Of a stretch of 64,000 bases of DNA, positions 11,026 through 20,991 are shown in pieces. The notes beneath the pieces are model-generated. The model was not told where the DNA came from, made no database searches, and was given only the letters and a program-made list of their open reading frames with translations. The stretch lies in the NCBI GenBank assembly GCA_034638255.1, contig JAWPGT010000011.1, positions 372,001 through 436,000 on the forward strand. Reading direction: 5' to 3'. Both the position numbers and the translations under genes were made by a program. Each line of letters begins with the position of its first letter. Position 1 is the stretch's first letter. This DNA is from Coprinus comatus. Lineage: Eukaryota > Basidiomycota > Agaricomycetes > Agaricales > Agaricaceae.

Positions 11026-11222
11026 TGTTAGGTTTTTCCCAGAACTGATGTGGATAATGTTCTTTTCCCTTATTATGTTACTTACATATTCCCTTTGTGT
11101 GCTGGCAAGGGTCCTTATTGTTCTCCCCTTTTGGTTGCTTTGTTCTGGGATAAAGGTCTTAGCCAAACTATCCAATCATTCCCTTCTTTCTGTGTCTGTG
11201 TCTGTGTTGGTTAACAAAGACA
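11026..11222 (-). repeat. solo LTR of family I (short copy) in gypsy C integrase
   Basis: On the plus strand it begins TGTTAGGTTTTTCCC and ends AACAAAGACA. Both flanks read catg (11022-11025 and 11223-11226), a 4-bp duplication. Its body is the reverse complement of the LTR at 31723-32044 over most of its length (shared cagacacagacacag and ctttgtgtgctggcaaggg-type segments). Removing it joins the integrase reading HNNHVHVS to QLPFVLDTGRNP, as expected for gypsy integrases. Confidence 0.82.
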
Positions 11223-12189
11223 CATGAACGTGATTGTTGTGTTGGAATTCGGCGAGTGGGAGAAGGTCATCGTCATTTGTTTGGTTAACAAAACTCGGAT
11301 GTACTGGTCAAGTTTTGACTCATTCGTTTCGTCGGCTTGCGGGTGCCAAGCTGTAGTCGCAGCGACCTTGATGCCTAAGAGTCGGTACAACTCGCAGGTG
11401 AATTCCGACACAAACTGCGGGCCTCGGTCGGAGACAACACATTGAGGTAGGCTGTGGAGCTTCCAGATGTTGTGGAGGAAGAGTCGGGCGACACCTTCAG
11501 CAGTGCAAGTCGTGTGGGTCGGCAGGAAATGAACTCGTTTCGATACTGAATCAACAACTGTGAACACTGCATCATAACCGTTGGACTCTGGGAGTTCAAT
11601 GACGAAGTCAATGCTGATAGTGTCCCAGCGGGCATCAGGGATGGGAAGTGGGTGAAGTTTGCCGACTGGTCGGTGTCGGTGGGGCTTTGTCTGTAAGCAC
11701 AAGTCACAAGTAGAGGCACATCAGGATTTCGCACATGTCCTTGGAGGTGCTTGAAGTTACTTAGAAAGGCATCCAAGGAGCTCCAAGTACACCCCAATAG
11801 AATTCAAAGAAGAATAAAATTATCCTTGGAGTTCCTTGGAAAATTTGTCCCAAGGAGCTCCAAGTAGGTCCCTCTAACTTGGGTGTACTTGAATAGCTTT
11901 GAACGTACTTGGACAGCACATAAAAGTTACTTTTCTACCTTGTAATTATATTTTACAGGATTTTATTTGCATTTTCGGGATAATTCAAGTACTCTCAAGG
12001 TCACACCAAGTAAGGGAATAAGGACAATAAAAAAAATATCATTGAAGTTGTAATAATACATGTGATATACTAACTTAGTCTACAGTATTAATACATTCTT
12101 ATACCTTTGTATCAGAATAGAGACTGTAATAGTGAAATAAGTAATTATTAACAAAAAATGGAGAGAAAAAGCGACCTTGGATGATGTGT

Positions 12190-12970
12190 TACAAAGATCA
12201 CATCACACGAAGCATGATACTCGACCGTACGACGTGCGAGTACCAGCGTTGGAAAGGGGCGGTTAATGTGGTTATAACGAGCCTAAACACAAAAGGATTG
12301 GATAAAAAATGGGCGAGTTATTAGTTATTTAGTTGGAGAGTAATATATATATAGTAACTTACCACAGATCTGCATGTCGGTACATGAGTTTTGAGGGGTA
12401 CGTGGTGCGGATAGTATCGTTGTAACAACGCTGTTTAGGCGGTTTTAACGAACCTAAGTACAGGAGGAGTGCACAGATATTGAATGACATATCAGTTATT
12501 TCGTTGGGGAGGAACATATGTGGTAACTTACCAGAGATGTGCATGTCGGCACAGGGGTTTTGGACAGTGTGCAGTGTAAATGGTATCGTTCGAACGGCGT
12601 CATTTAGGTGATTTTAATGAGCCTAGATACAAAAGGAGTGCATAGATATTGAGTGACATATTAAATATTTAGTTGGGGAGGAACATATATGGTAACTCAC
12701 CAGAGAGGAGTGTGTCGGCACTGGAGTTTTTTGGGTAGTGCGGAGTGCGGATGGCACTGTTCGGACGGCGTCGTCAAGACGGTTGTAATGAGCCTAAAAT
12801 CATAAGGATTAAACATGTATCAAGCGAAATATTACATATTTAGTTAGAGTGACTCACCTGGGACCTAGTACCAGAGTATTGCTCACTACACCTCCAATCC
12901 TTCCCCACAGCGCAATCAACTTCGGTCAGTCATGGGAGAGTTACGAATGGTCTAAACGAGCCTAGGTAAA
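12190..12970 (-). repeat. tandem repeat of about 170 bp with exon-like units
   Basis: The motif ga(g/a)cct occurs at 12279, 12450, 12619, 12790 and 12958, spacings of 171, 169, 171 and 168. Between these lie recurrent blocks such as gtaacttaccagag and tgtcggcac. Read on the minus strand, each unit has an acceptor-like TTAG|G and a donor-like TG|GTAAGT about 95 bp later, so each repeat looks like one short exon plus intron; a sixth, more distant unit may lie at 13181-13280. One unit encodes SLKPPKQRCYNDTIRTTYPS; the next has a TGA. No product can be named. Confidence 0.7.
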
Positions 12971-13534
12971 TGTCTCTATGTGAAGAAATGAGTGAGACAG
13001 CCTCAGGATACTACAGAGTGATGACATACCAATATTATTCATGCCATACCATGAGAATTAGACCATAGCACGTGTGGCTAGGCTTGTTCGAAGCGAAAAA
13101 AAGAGCCAGTTCCAAAGAGCCAAGACGCGTGCCAAAGCGTGATGAAATGAGTACAACAGACCAAAAACATTGTATGCTTACCTTGTTCAATAAAGTGGCT
13201 GTTATAGTACAAGTACTAAACCACGCGACGCGTAACCGCCGTCATTCGAAGCAAAACGGTGAGACGATTCTAGAGAGCCTAAAAACGTGAGATTTTGTTA
13301 GGAATTGAGTGAATAGGGATGTAATGATGTGGCAGATGTATTATGATCTCATGAGATTGTTGCCATTGGGATGTGACGTGGAGTGAGTGATGTGTGACAA
13401 GGAGAGTAGGATGTCACACTCATCCGCTTTTTTTGCAAAGTCCAAATTTGATAACATCAAAAGTTTCAAAACATATGTGATGATCAATAATCATTGATCA
13501 GAACAAAAACAAATAGTGTTAATAATGTAAACTA

Positions 13535-13827
13535 TGTAAGCGCAGGAAATGAAAGGAATCGGTCAAGAAATGAGTGAGATATTAAGCAAGTACTGCAGAC
13601 ACTTGTATTAGACTAGACTATAGGATAACATTATTATTACTCACCTGCAGACACTTGTATTAGACTAGAGAGTCTTCATGTGTCTGCAGGACGCTTCAGC
13701 TATGTGTGACGTGACACTGTGATGTCACAAAGATCGCAAATCATGTACAAGTCCCAATCAACAGATAATGTCCAACCACAACTCACAGAAGTGCTGACCT
13801 TAGGGACTGTCTAGAGCAATCCTGACA
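13535..13827 (-). repeat. solo LTR of copia family E inside the hAT-like element
   Basis: It begins TGTAAGCGCAGG and ends ATCCTGACA, with the two ctgcagacacttgtatta repeats typical of the family E LTRs at 39327 and 43591. A perfect 5-bp duplication aacta lies at 13530-13534 and 13828-13832. It is 293 bp, shorter than the 348-350 bp of the intact element, and more diverged. Confidence 0.92.
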
Positions 13828-14015
13828 AACTAAAGTTTAACATTTTTCGTGAGCAAGTAAAGCTTGAGGATTTACTTGGTTCTATCCTTGACCTAACTTG
13901 GAACTAAAAAGCTCCTCAGAGTACCTTGGGACATTTTTCACCAAGGATGTACAAGTACAACAAGTAGTCTAAGCAACCCTAAGGTAGACCCAAGCAAATG
14001 TGCAATTTCCTGATG

Positions 14016-16671
14016 TAGAGGCATACTGACCGATGTAACGAGACATAGAAGGCCACCAGTAGTTCCGACCCACGAGTTCAAGGGTCTTCCAGTGTCCTGC
14101 ATGTCTGCCGACTTTGGAATCATGGTGTTGGGCCACAATGCGACGTCTAAGGTCGGGGATGTTAGGGACATAGATTTTACCTCGATGAAGTAGCAACCCA
14201 TTATCCTCCGACCATTCGGAACTCTTAACTGATTTTGACTTTGACAACTTCAACTCCCGCGCTGCCTTTGCCACTGCCTCCTCTTGTTCACCATCCCGAT
14301 TACCATGTCTGATCTCTCGCAACACATCCTGCTCTTCTCCGACCAAAACAACACCTTCAAGGGCTCGAACAGCGAATAGCAATGGAGGGAGGAGGGTGAG
14401 GTTGTCATTATCGTCCTTGCCAGTTCCGTGGTCGGCCCGTTGGGAGAGTGCATTGGGTTTGCCCATGGATCGGCCTGGTCAATGATGAAGTGAGAAGTTG
14501 AACTGGGAGAGGTAGAGGGACCAGCGAGCTTGTTGGCGGTTGAGTTTCTTCACAGTCATGAAGTACTCAAGGTTCTTGTGGTCAGTCCAGATTTCTACCT
14601 TGTGTTCACTGCCCTCCAGGAAGTGCCTCCACTCTTCGAGTGATCGGATGATAGCCAACATCTCTTTGTCATGGATCTCATAATTGCGTTCGACTGGCGA
14701 CAGCGATTTTGAGTAGAATGCGATGGGGTGCCACTTGTTGTCTTCCGATGCAAGCTGCAACAAGACAGCTCCAGTTGCAAAGTCAGAGCTGTTGGCCTCT
14801 ACTCGGTAAGGTGCGGTGTTGTCGGGAGAAGACAAGATTGGTGCCAATGTAATGGCTATCTTCAGAGCATCGAAGGCTTCCTGCTGTTCAGTACCCCAGT
14901 TCCAAGGTGTACTGGACTTAGTTAGATCAAAGAGCAGCTGACCGATATGTGAAAAATCCCGAATAAAACGTCAGTAGAAATTGGCAAACCCAAGGAAAGA
15001 CTGAACTTCTGTCTTGTTTTTCGGAATCGGCCAGTCACGAACTCCTGCAACCTTCACTGGATCCATCTCTACACAGTTCTCCGAAATGATCAGCCCCAAG
15101 TATTCTATCTTCTGCTTCTCAAACTCGCATTTTTTGGGTCGGAGGTACAGCTTGTGTTCCTTGAGTACTTCCATCACACATCGGATCGCCTTCCGATGTT
15201 CCTCCAGGGTTTTCGAAAAGATCAGGATGTCGTCAAGGTAGACGATAACAATTCCTTCCATGATAAGGTCATGGAAGATGTCGTTCATCACTGTCTGGAA
15301 GGTTGCTGGGCTGTTAGTCATGCCGAAAAACATCACCAGAGGTTCGAAGAGCCCCCAATTCGTTCGGAAAGCAGCCTTCCACTCATCGCCAGGCTTGATA
15401 CGGATGTTGTTGAAGCCCCATCGGATGTCAAGTTTGGTGAAGTATTTTGCGCCCCGCAGTTTCGAAACGATTTCGGAGATGAGTGGGATGGGGTACTTGT
15501 TTTTCACTGTGATGGCGTTGAGGTTCCGATAGTCTTGTACCAACCAAAGCGAACCGTCCTTCTTTTTAATGAAAAAAACGGGGGCTGCCATCGGCGACTT
15601 TGAGGGGCGAATCCTTCCCAAAGCAAGGTTCTCTTGGAGGAACTTGTCAAGTGCGGCTTGTTCTTTCGGCAAAATCGGGTAGACCTTGGTGGTTTTGGCA
15701 GTTTCACCTGGGACGAGTTCAACAGCATGATCCCAAGGCCGATTTTTGGGGAGCTCTTGGAAGGCAGCCTCAGAGAAAACAGTTTCGAAGTTGTATAGGT
15801 AGTTGGGAATATGAGCCTTGAAGCCGAGGTTGGCAGTTGCGGTATTCTTCCGATGCGCTTCGGCAAGTTGTTGCGATAGAGTACCAGTAGCTGAAATCTG
15901 TTCCGAAACCGAAAGAACCAATGAGTGAGGGATGGCAGCGAAAATCTGATCTCCTTCCTCCAATTCTGACCAACTAACTCCTTCTTCCGACTCTTCATCC
16001 TCTTCTTCATTCACCTCTTCCACAAGCACTGGAAAAGGTCCAGAAGTGCAGACCCTTAGCACCTTCTCCTGGAACTTCTTCTCCTCCTTGTATTCCTGTC
16101 GGCAACCTTCGCAAGTCCTCGGACACCTTGACATTTTGACTTCCTTTGTTACCCAATCAACTTCGGGGTTGTGTGCGTGGAGCCAAGTATAGCCAAGTAT
16201 AACGGACTCCTTTCCGAGGCTGGTGACAGCAAAGACTGCACGTTCGGAATGATTCTTGTATCGGAGAACCATGTTGACAACTTCGGCGATTTCTCCAGCT
16301 TCATTCGGGGTGCCGTCAACATTGAAGACAGGGATTGGGTGTGATAGATGGCGGGTGGTGAGCTTATGTTGACGAGCGAAGTCCCGATCAATGAAGATAC
16401 CAGTGGCACCAGAGTCTACGAGTGCTTCCGATGAAAATCGGACTCCGGTGTCAGTGGTTTCAAGGTCGATCGGCAGTTTCAAAGTGTTGGCGGGGGCGGT
16501 GGATGAAATGACATACCGGGTCGGGAGGTAACGACGTTCCCAGTGAGGTCGGCGGGGTTTGGGCACGGCTATAGGTTTGGATGTAGGTGGGGAAATAGTA
16601 GTTTCGTTTATTTCTTCTACGGGTAGTACAGCAAACCTATTAACACTAGACAATCGGGGCATGGCCTCCAC
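14016..16671 (-). pseudogene. gypsy C pol, 5' part: protease, reverse transcriptase, RNase H, integrase zinc domain
   Basis: The frame opens at 16671. In order: retropepsin-like site ALVDSGATGIFIDRDFA (about residues 80-97); RT with PILPKEQAALDKFLQE, KKDGSLWLVQDYRNLNAIT (a Trp where Arg is usual), the first catalytic Asp in FTKLDIRWGFNNIRI and the pair in IVYLDDILIFSK; RNase H with ANSSDFATGAVLLQ and WTDHKNLEYF (14479-14847); and the integrase H2C2 region from RRIVAQHHDSKVGRHAGHW on. Two TGA stops (about 14968 and 14476) sit where Lys/Arg is usual. The frame is cut by the hAT-like element at 14015. Apart from the stops the RT catalytic residues are intact. Confidence 0.88.
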
Positions 16672-16679
16672 CGATTGAG

Positions 16680-17849
16680 TTACCGAAAATCCTGTGTATC
16701 TGTTTCCACCAACCCTTCCAACTGCCTTCTGACATTGGCAACGTCTTTCTCTGCCAACAGGTTCATCAGCAACTCATCCTTCTCCTCCAGGGTCATGAGC
16801 CGGACATCAAAGTGTCGGGGGCACTCTGCCTTGATGTGTCCAGGCTGCTTACATTGGTAGCAGGTGGAAGGAGTCAGGTTACGAAGTTTGGACGCATCAA
16901 TGTCCATCGGAGTTGGGTTCCCGGGTGTCGGCATTACATGGGCAAATGTCGGTAGGGGAATCAGGGGAGTTGGATGAGGCGGGGGTTTTGGGAAGGAGTG
17001 AAAAATGGGTCTGGGAGCTGGTGGTGGTACCAGGCGATGATTTGCCTTGAATGCAACGTTGGCAAGTTGGGAAGCTTCAAAGCAGGTGGCTGCGCAATAC
17101 CAGCCGTCAGGATTGGAGTCGGAGGGTCGGCCCAGGGTCATAGTGGCAATGGAGTCGGCCAAGTTGGTGCGAAGACCTCGACGAAACTTGACGACAGTGA
17201 CCTTCCGGTTGGTGTACCCAGATGCTGAAATGAGTGCTTTGAAGGTGTCCAGGTAATCCTCCAAAGTCCGATCTTTCTGGAAGTAAGTATCCCCTTCCAA
17301 TGTGATAACCGCTTCTGACTCGGTGTCGATCGGCAAGAAGCGAGCCTTGAACTGGGTTTTGAAGTCCTCCCAGTCCTCAAAAGGCAAGTTTCCGACCTGT
17401 GATTCCAGCCGAAATATCTCTTCCATCCATGTAGCAGCCCGACTGCTCCTCATGTAGGACATGGCCCAGAGCATCTTTTCCTCATCCAACTGGAATTCGC
17501 CTGAGAGTCGGATGTACAGGTTACAGGCGTTGAGGAAGGCCTGGCCTGTCTTGCGGTCGCCATCATAATCGGGTGGCATAGCGACTCGCCCTCGGAATGT
17601 CTGTGGATGTTTGGGGGGAGATGGAGGAGCTGGCGTTGCAGGGGTAGCAGGTGAAGGGGTGGTCTGAGAGGCCGAAACGAGTGTGGAGAGTTGGGTGGTG
17701 ATGGTGGCAAGTACATTGGCAGTGGTGGCAGAAGTGGATTTGGTAGCTTCTACTCGCTGCCGTAGAGCATCAAGCGATGCCCGAAGCTCGTGGAAGGTGC
17801 CTTCAACGATTTCATTCCAAGTCGGCTGGGGCGGTGCTGGATTGGTCAT
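16680..17849 (-). CDS. gypsy C gag polyprotein
   Basis: An intact 389-codon frame starting MTNPAPPQPTWNEIVEGT. The N-terminus is a coiled-coil-like segment (ELRASLDALRQRVEATK), followed by a Pro-rich linker, then a Retrotrans_gag capsid domain (FLNACNLYIRLSGEFQLDE, FEDWEDFKTQFKARFLP) around residues 100-230, and one CCHC zinc knuckle CYQCKQPGHIKAEC near residues 335-348. It ends eight bases before the pol frame opens, so pol would be made by readthrough, frameshift or reinitiation. Gag would form the cytoplasmic particle. It is the only intact gene of element C. Confidence 0.87.
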   Translation of the reverse strand: MTNPAPPQPTWNEIVEGTFHELRASLDALRQRVEATKSTSATTANVLATITTQLSTLVSASQTTPSPATPATPAPPSPPKHPQTFRGRVAMPPDYDGDRKTGQAFLNACNLYIRLSGEFQLDEEKMLWAMSYMRSSRAATWMEEIFRLESQVGNLPFEDWEDFKTQFKARFLPIDTESEAVITLEGDTYFQKDRTLEDYLDTFKALISASGYTNRKVTVVKFRRGLRTNLADSIATMTLGRPSDSNPDGWYCAATCFEASQLANVAFKANHRLVPPPAPRPIFHSFPKPPPHPTPLIPLPTFAHVMPTPGNPTPMDIDASKLRNLTPSTCYQCKQPGHIKAECPRHFDVRLMTLEEKDELLMNLLAEKDVANVRRQLEGLVETDTQDFR

Positions 17850-17945
17850 GGTTTAGCGAGTGAGGGATAGAGGGGTGCGTCGGTGGGAAGTCTTCTGTTG
17901 TGGAGAACAGGGCTCTTCTGTCCAGCGATGCTAGCCTCTTGAAGG

Positions 17946-17957
17946 AACTCTTTCTTC
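17946..17957 (-). promoter_or_regulatory. gypsy C primer-binding site, self-complementary type
   Basis: The plus-strand aactctttct (17946-17955) lies two bases inside the LTR. Its reverse complement, agaaagagtt, occurs in the LTR itself at 18076-18085, about 35 bp downstream (minus strand) of the TATA-like box at 18114-18121. The RNA 5' end could therefore pair with this site, as in Tf1/sushi elements. No obvious tRNA 3' CCA match is present. Confidence 0.65.
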
Positions 17958-18322
17958 TGTAAGAGTGACTCATGTCGGCGATGAACGGCCCGACAACTAG
18001 CAAGGAATCCAAAGTTATATTTGATCGGAAACGTATAACAGAACAGATACAACATACCTAGCAAGGAATCCAAAGAGAAAGAGTTGGGGATTCGCTCGCA
18101 CAGGCTACACACAATATATACTACTATACAAACAGAGATGCCAGCTATTGTCCAGAGGGATGTCGTAACATGGACAATGGGAACAATGGGGGACGGGTCA
18201 CATGAGGGGGCAAGTCATGAAAGCGCAAAGTCAGGAGGTGTTCCGATGGAAGTCGGAACATCGGAGGATCGGTTGGTAGTCGGTGTGTTGGTGTAAGGGT
18301 CGGTGAGGAAGGTCCCCTTACA
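17958..18322 (-). repeat. 5' LTR of gypsy C
   Basis: 365 bp, TGTAAGAG at the left and CCCCTTACA at the right on the plus strand. A TATA-like segment (caatatatacta) lies at 18113-18124. The right flank is element A RT sequence (agttacacatgcc). The matching left flank was lost in a deletion, so no duplication can be read. Confidence 0.92.
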
Positions 18323-19505
18323 AGTTACACATGCCAAAGAACATTACAGTTGGTTCAAATAATCCTCTATGTGTTTTAAATGCAGCTTTCCACTGGTCTC
18401 CATTTCGGATACGGATATTGTTATATCCAAGGCATACATTGAGTTTTGTGAACCATTTTGAACCTTTGAGTTTGTCAAGAATGGATGAAATGAGGGGAAT
18501 AGGATAGGCATTCTTGATTGTGTGTTTATTTAGATACCAATAATCTTGACATGGTCTTAATTTTCCATCTTTCTTTGCAACAAAAAAGAATGGTGAGGCC
18601 ATTGGTGATTCAGAGGGGTGAATATAGCCTTTTTTGAGGTTCTTATCAAGAAATTTATTGAGTTCTTCTTCTTCAATGGGAGAGAGTTGATAGGGTTTCA
18701 TAGAAATAGGTTTGAATGTGTTTTTGAGTTCAATTTTATGATCCCAAGGTCTTGTAGAGGGAAATTGTTCAGAGGCTTTCTTGTCAAAGATTTTGAGATA
18801 AGGATGGAATTTGGGTGGAACTACTCAATAGGGGTTGTCATCCTTCTTTTCTCCATGTTGCTGAGCAATAGTATGGGAGTGGGAGGTCTTGATATTAATT
18901 TCCACTGAATTTTCTTCGTCTAAGAGTACTCAATTGATTTGTACTTGATTTTCATAGATAGTTTGGATAAGATTTTCATAGTGGGTTTTATTCTTGTCTT
19001 CTTCTCTCCAGTAAAGAGTTTTCTCTTTCCAATTAATATCTGGATTATGTTCTTGTAACCATGGGAATCCTAAGATGATTCATGGTTTTCCAAGGCCTAT
19101 TACTTTGGCTTGTACTCAGGTAAGTCGTCCATTAATTTTGCTTATTATTGGACAATAATAATTGCAAATTCCATTTTTGGTTCCATTGGCATTGTAAGCT
19201 GTAATTGGTTTGTCCAGTTTCTTGATGGGCCAATTGTATTTTTGTATGAGTACTGGGTCGATGAAATTTCCTCCTGCTCCTGAGTCTATCAGGGCAAGGA
19301 TGTCCATGCTTTTAGTGTTTCTCTGCGCTGCGCTTGTTGAATGTGTGGGAACATAAATAGATTGAGATCCAATTCCATGTAACTGTATAGCATCTATCGG
19401 TAAGGCTGGTGTAGATGTCGGAATGGAAGTTGAAGGTTGATAAATAGGGGTAGCAGCAGTCTGAGAATACAAATCCTGAGATCTAGATGTGGTGGCTAGT
19501 CTCTT
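18323..19505 (-). pseudogene. gypsy A protease and first half of RT
   Basis: Minus-strand reading: protease ALIDSGAGGNFIDPVLIQKY with intact DSG (19116-19508), then after a stop-rich stretch the RT start PYQLSPIEEEELNKFL, VAKKDGKLRPCQDYWYLNK, WFTKLNVCLGYNNIRI and GLFEPTVMFFGMCN. The first RT catalytic position reads LNV where active copies read LDV/LDI, and QDYW replaces QDYR; both changes fit C:G to T:A transitions. The frame stops at 18323, where element C is inserted. Confidence 0.82.
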
Positions 19506-20487
19506 CAAGCAAAATCCTTTATTTCTTTGGCATAGGATGATCCTTCATCCTGTTGAGAAAAGTGGTCATAAACTTCTGCAACTTCTTCTTTGCTTGCATT
19601 GGTGATGAGGTTATTAATTTGTCGCATTAGATTTGATTGATATTTCCCTTTTCAGAAATTGGTGTTTCCACAATTATTGTATTTTGGGTGAGGGAAGTTT
19701 CGGGGTCGATTTGATGCATCTTTTTGTTTTGCTGGGCATTCTTGTGTGAAGTGTCCAGTCTTCTTGCAAAAGAAGCACTTGCCATCATGGAAGTCCTTCT
19801 TCTATTCATCAGTGAAGACACAATCAATAATTGCGGCCATTATTTCTTTGGGGTCCGTTGGTTCCTGTGGTTCTTCTTCTTCAGCTTCTTCGTCATATGA
19901 ATTGACGTAATTGATTTCCTCGTTTTCATCTTCATTGATGTGGATGTTGTAGATTGCTTTCTGGATATAGTTGATATCCATGGCATTGTTATGAACATTA
20001 GCATGTCACCAGATTATTTCAAGGAAGTTCCAGAAATATCACTTGATTCTATTTCTAACTGAACTATTATTAACTTACACTAATTACTCAGCTAGGCTAT
20101 AGTTAGTGCAATTATCTTTAGTATAGTTATTTTCTTTCATCTCGTCTCATCCTTTGCACTCTTACCAGTTTCATACATAGTTATTACATGTTTCACTTTT
20201 AGTACAAGTTTCGGTAGGAGAAGGGATAGTTATATGTTTCATCTTTGTTTCATGTATTATTGAACTATTCATAGACAGTATAAATAGTCGCTTGTATTAG
20301 CCCTTGGAGCCTCAAGCTTCAAGTTGGTTAACTCTAATCTACTTGTTCTACAACCTTCTGCCTGAACACCAGAATAGTAGTTTAACTTGTAGAGATTGAA
20401 TGCCTGTCTCAAGCAGCTTAGTGCCCAAGAGATCTAGGATCATAACAGGCATTTGGGTCTTTCAGGTAAGAGGGTGGTGGAACATAA
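19506..20487 (-). pseudogene. gypsy A gag C-terminal part (split by a solo LTR)
   Basis: Outside the LTR at 19987-20447 the minus strand encodes gag sequence equivalent to residues around the C-terminus of the F gag: HYVPPPSYLKDPNA before the LTR and MDINYIQKAIYNIHINEDE after it (F has VVAKDPYAMDVDYIEEAIN). A zinc knuckle CFFCKKTGHFTQECP follows, then VAEVYDHFSQQDEGSS. Stops interrupt it. The N-terminal capsid region is missing, cut off by copia B2 at 20488. Confidence 0.75.
19987..20447 (+). repeat. solo LTR, gypsy family A (copy A2)
   Basis: 461 bp, from TGTTATGA to TCATAACA, with the perfect 5-bp duplication ggcat at 19982-19986 and 20448-20452. It lies in the gag of another family A element, in the opposite orientation. 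The LTR start encodes SPDYFKEVPEISLDSISN and a stop, matching copy A1 and the 3' LTR. Confidence 0.93.
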
Positions 20488-20719
20488 TGTTGAACTATTA
20501 TTATTTCTACAATGACATTCTCTATGGCATTATGCTTGATGAACATGTGACCTAATATGTTCTCACACAGACCACTGTAATTATGTATATAAACTTGTAC
20601 TCTCACATTATATACACTCAGTTCCTTTTACCACAACAACCACCTCACCCTCAGTAAGTCTAAGTCATACCTATCCTAGCATACTATGCTTCACACTTGT
20701 TTTAACAGGTTATGGGCCC
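20488..20719 (+). repeat. 5' LTR of copia B2 and its primer-binding site
   Basis: The LTR runs from TGTTGAACTATT to TTTTAACA (20488-20707) with a TATA-like tatataaac near 20586. The primer-binding site ggttatgggccc (20708-20719) follows with no gap and is complementary to the anticodon arm of initiator methionine tRNA. Confidence 0.85.
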
Positions 20720-20991
20720 CAGTTAGCCTGTATGACTCATGACATGTACTTGATAAGTACTACTCATTGTGCAGCACTGAGCTCAAGGGTGAAGCTGGAT
20801 TCACCTGTGAGGGAAGTCCAAGTTCCTCTCACTTGAGATGTTTGACCTATCAGTGTACTCTATGCATACCCTTACCGTACTCAGTTAGACAGGCAGCACA
20901 TAGCTCTGTAGAACATAGTGCATGTAATGCAGCTTTAGTTCATAGTTCTGACATATGTTTTGTTGTAGATCACTATCTCCAAACATTACTC
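20720..20991 (+). other. copia B2 5' leader, non-coding
   Basis: The stretch between the primer-binding site and the gag start at 20992. An open frame crosses it from 20767, but the upstream part has no counterpart in B1 and the gag start is better supported by the B1 match. Confidence 0.5.

Larger units (their letters stand above)
10105..11718 (-). pseudogene. gypsy C pol, 3' part: integrase core and chromodomain
   Basis: The integrase core shows SIDFVIELPESNGYDAVFT with the first Asp, VVSDRGPQFVSEF with the second, and HPQADETNESKLDQYI with Glu in the third position (usual form HPQTDGQTE). After a solo LTR at 11026-11222 the frame continues with an integrase C-terminal segment (KMGDMVYLDASDI, KFEHTRLGPFAV) and a chromodomain (WEVEEILDSKVQRGKLRFL, IKWQDFSMEENSWE). 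The frame then crosses the polypurine tract and runs about 59 codons into the 3' LTR before stopping at 10105. A TGA near 10937-10942 is one of few internal stops. Confidence 0.8.
11719..14015. mobile_element. hAT-like non-autonomous DNA transposon in gypsy C integrase
   Basis: A 2297-bp insertion flanked by the perfect 8-bp direct repeat tagaggca (11711-11718 and 14016-14023). Its ends are inverted repeats starting CATCAGGA, similar for about 25 bp (shared GCACAT and CTTGG blocks), and subterminal ccaagga-type motifs recur near both ends. An 8-bp duplication and a terminal CA fit the hAT superfamily. Removing the element and one repeat copy restores the integrase H2C2 reading IGQYASTCDLCLQTK. 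No transposase frame is visible. Inside are a 170-bp tandem repeat (12190-12970) and a solo copia LTR (13535-13827). Apart from these the interior shows no gene I can support. Confidence 0.88.
10041..18322 (-). mobile_element. Ty3/gypsy chromodomain retrotransposon C, inserted into element A
   Basis: Minus-strand order: 5' LTR (17958-18322), self-complementary primer-binding site, gag, protease-RT-RNase H-integrase-chromodomain in one frame, polypurine tract, truncated 3' LTR (10041-10282). It lies inside the RT of element A: the A reading stops at FFGMCN on the right side and resumes near VIVYMDD on the left, with roughly 17 codons of A and about 123 bp of the left LTR missing. A hAT-like element (11719-14015) and a solo LTR (11026-11222) have inserted into its integrase. 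Pol is otherwise a single frame broken by a few TGA stops. Confidence 0.9.
6048..20487 (-). mobile_element. Ty3/gypsy chromodomain retrotransposon A, decayed, with nested insertions
   Basis: Reading on the minus strand: gag fragment (20448-20487 and 19500-19986), protease and first half of RT (18323-19505), the complete element C in between (10041-18322), rest of RT, RNase H, integrase and chromodomain (7590-10040), a third ORF (6448-7600), and the 3' LTR (6048-6523). The 5' LTR and gag N-terminus are missing, cut by copia B2 at 20488. It shares gene order and protein similarity with the younger element F, including the extra ORF after pol. Catalytic residues and frames are heavily damaged. 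Confidence 0.85.
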
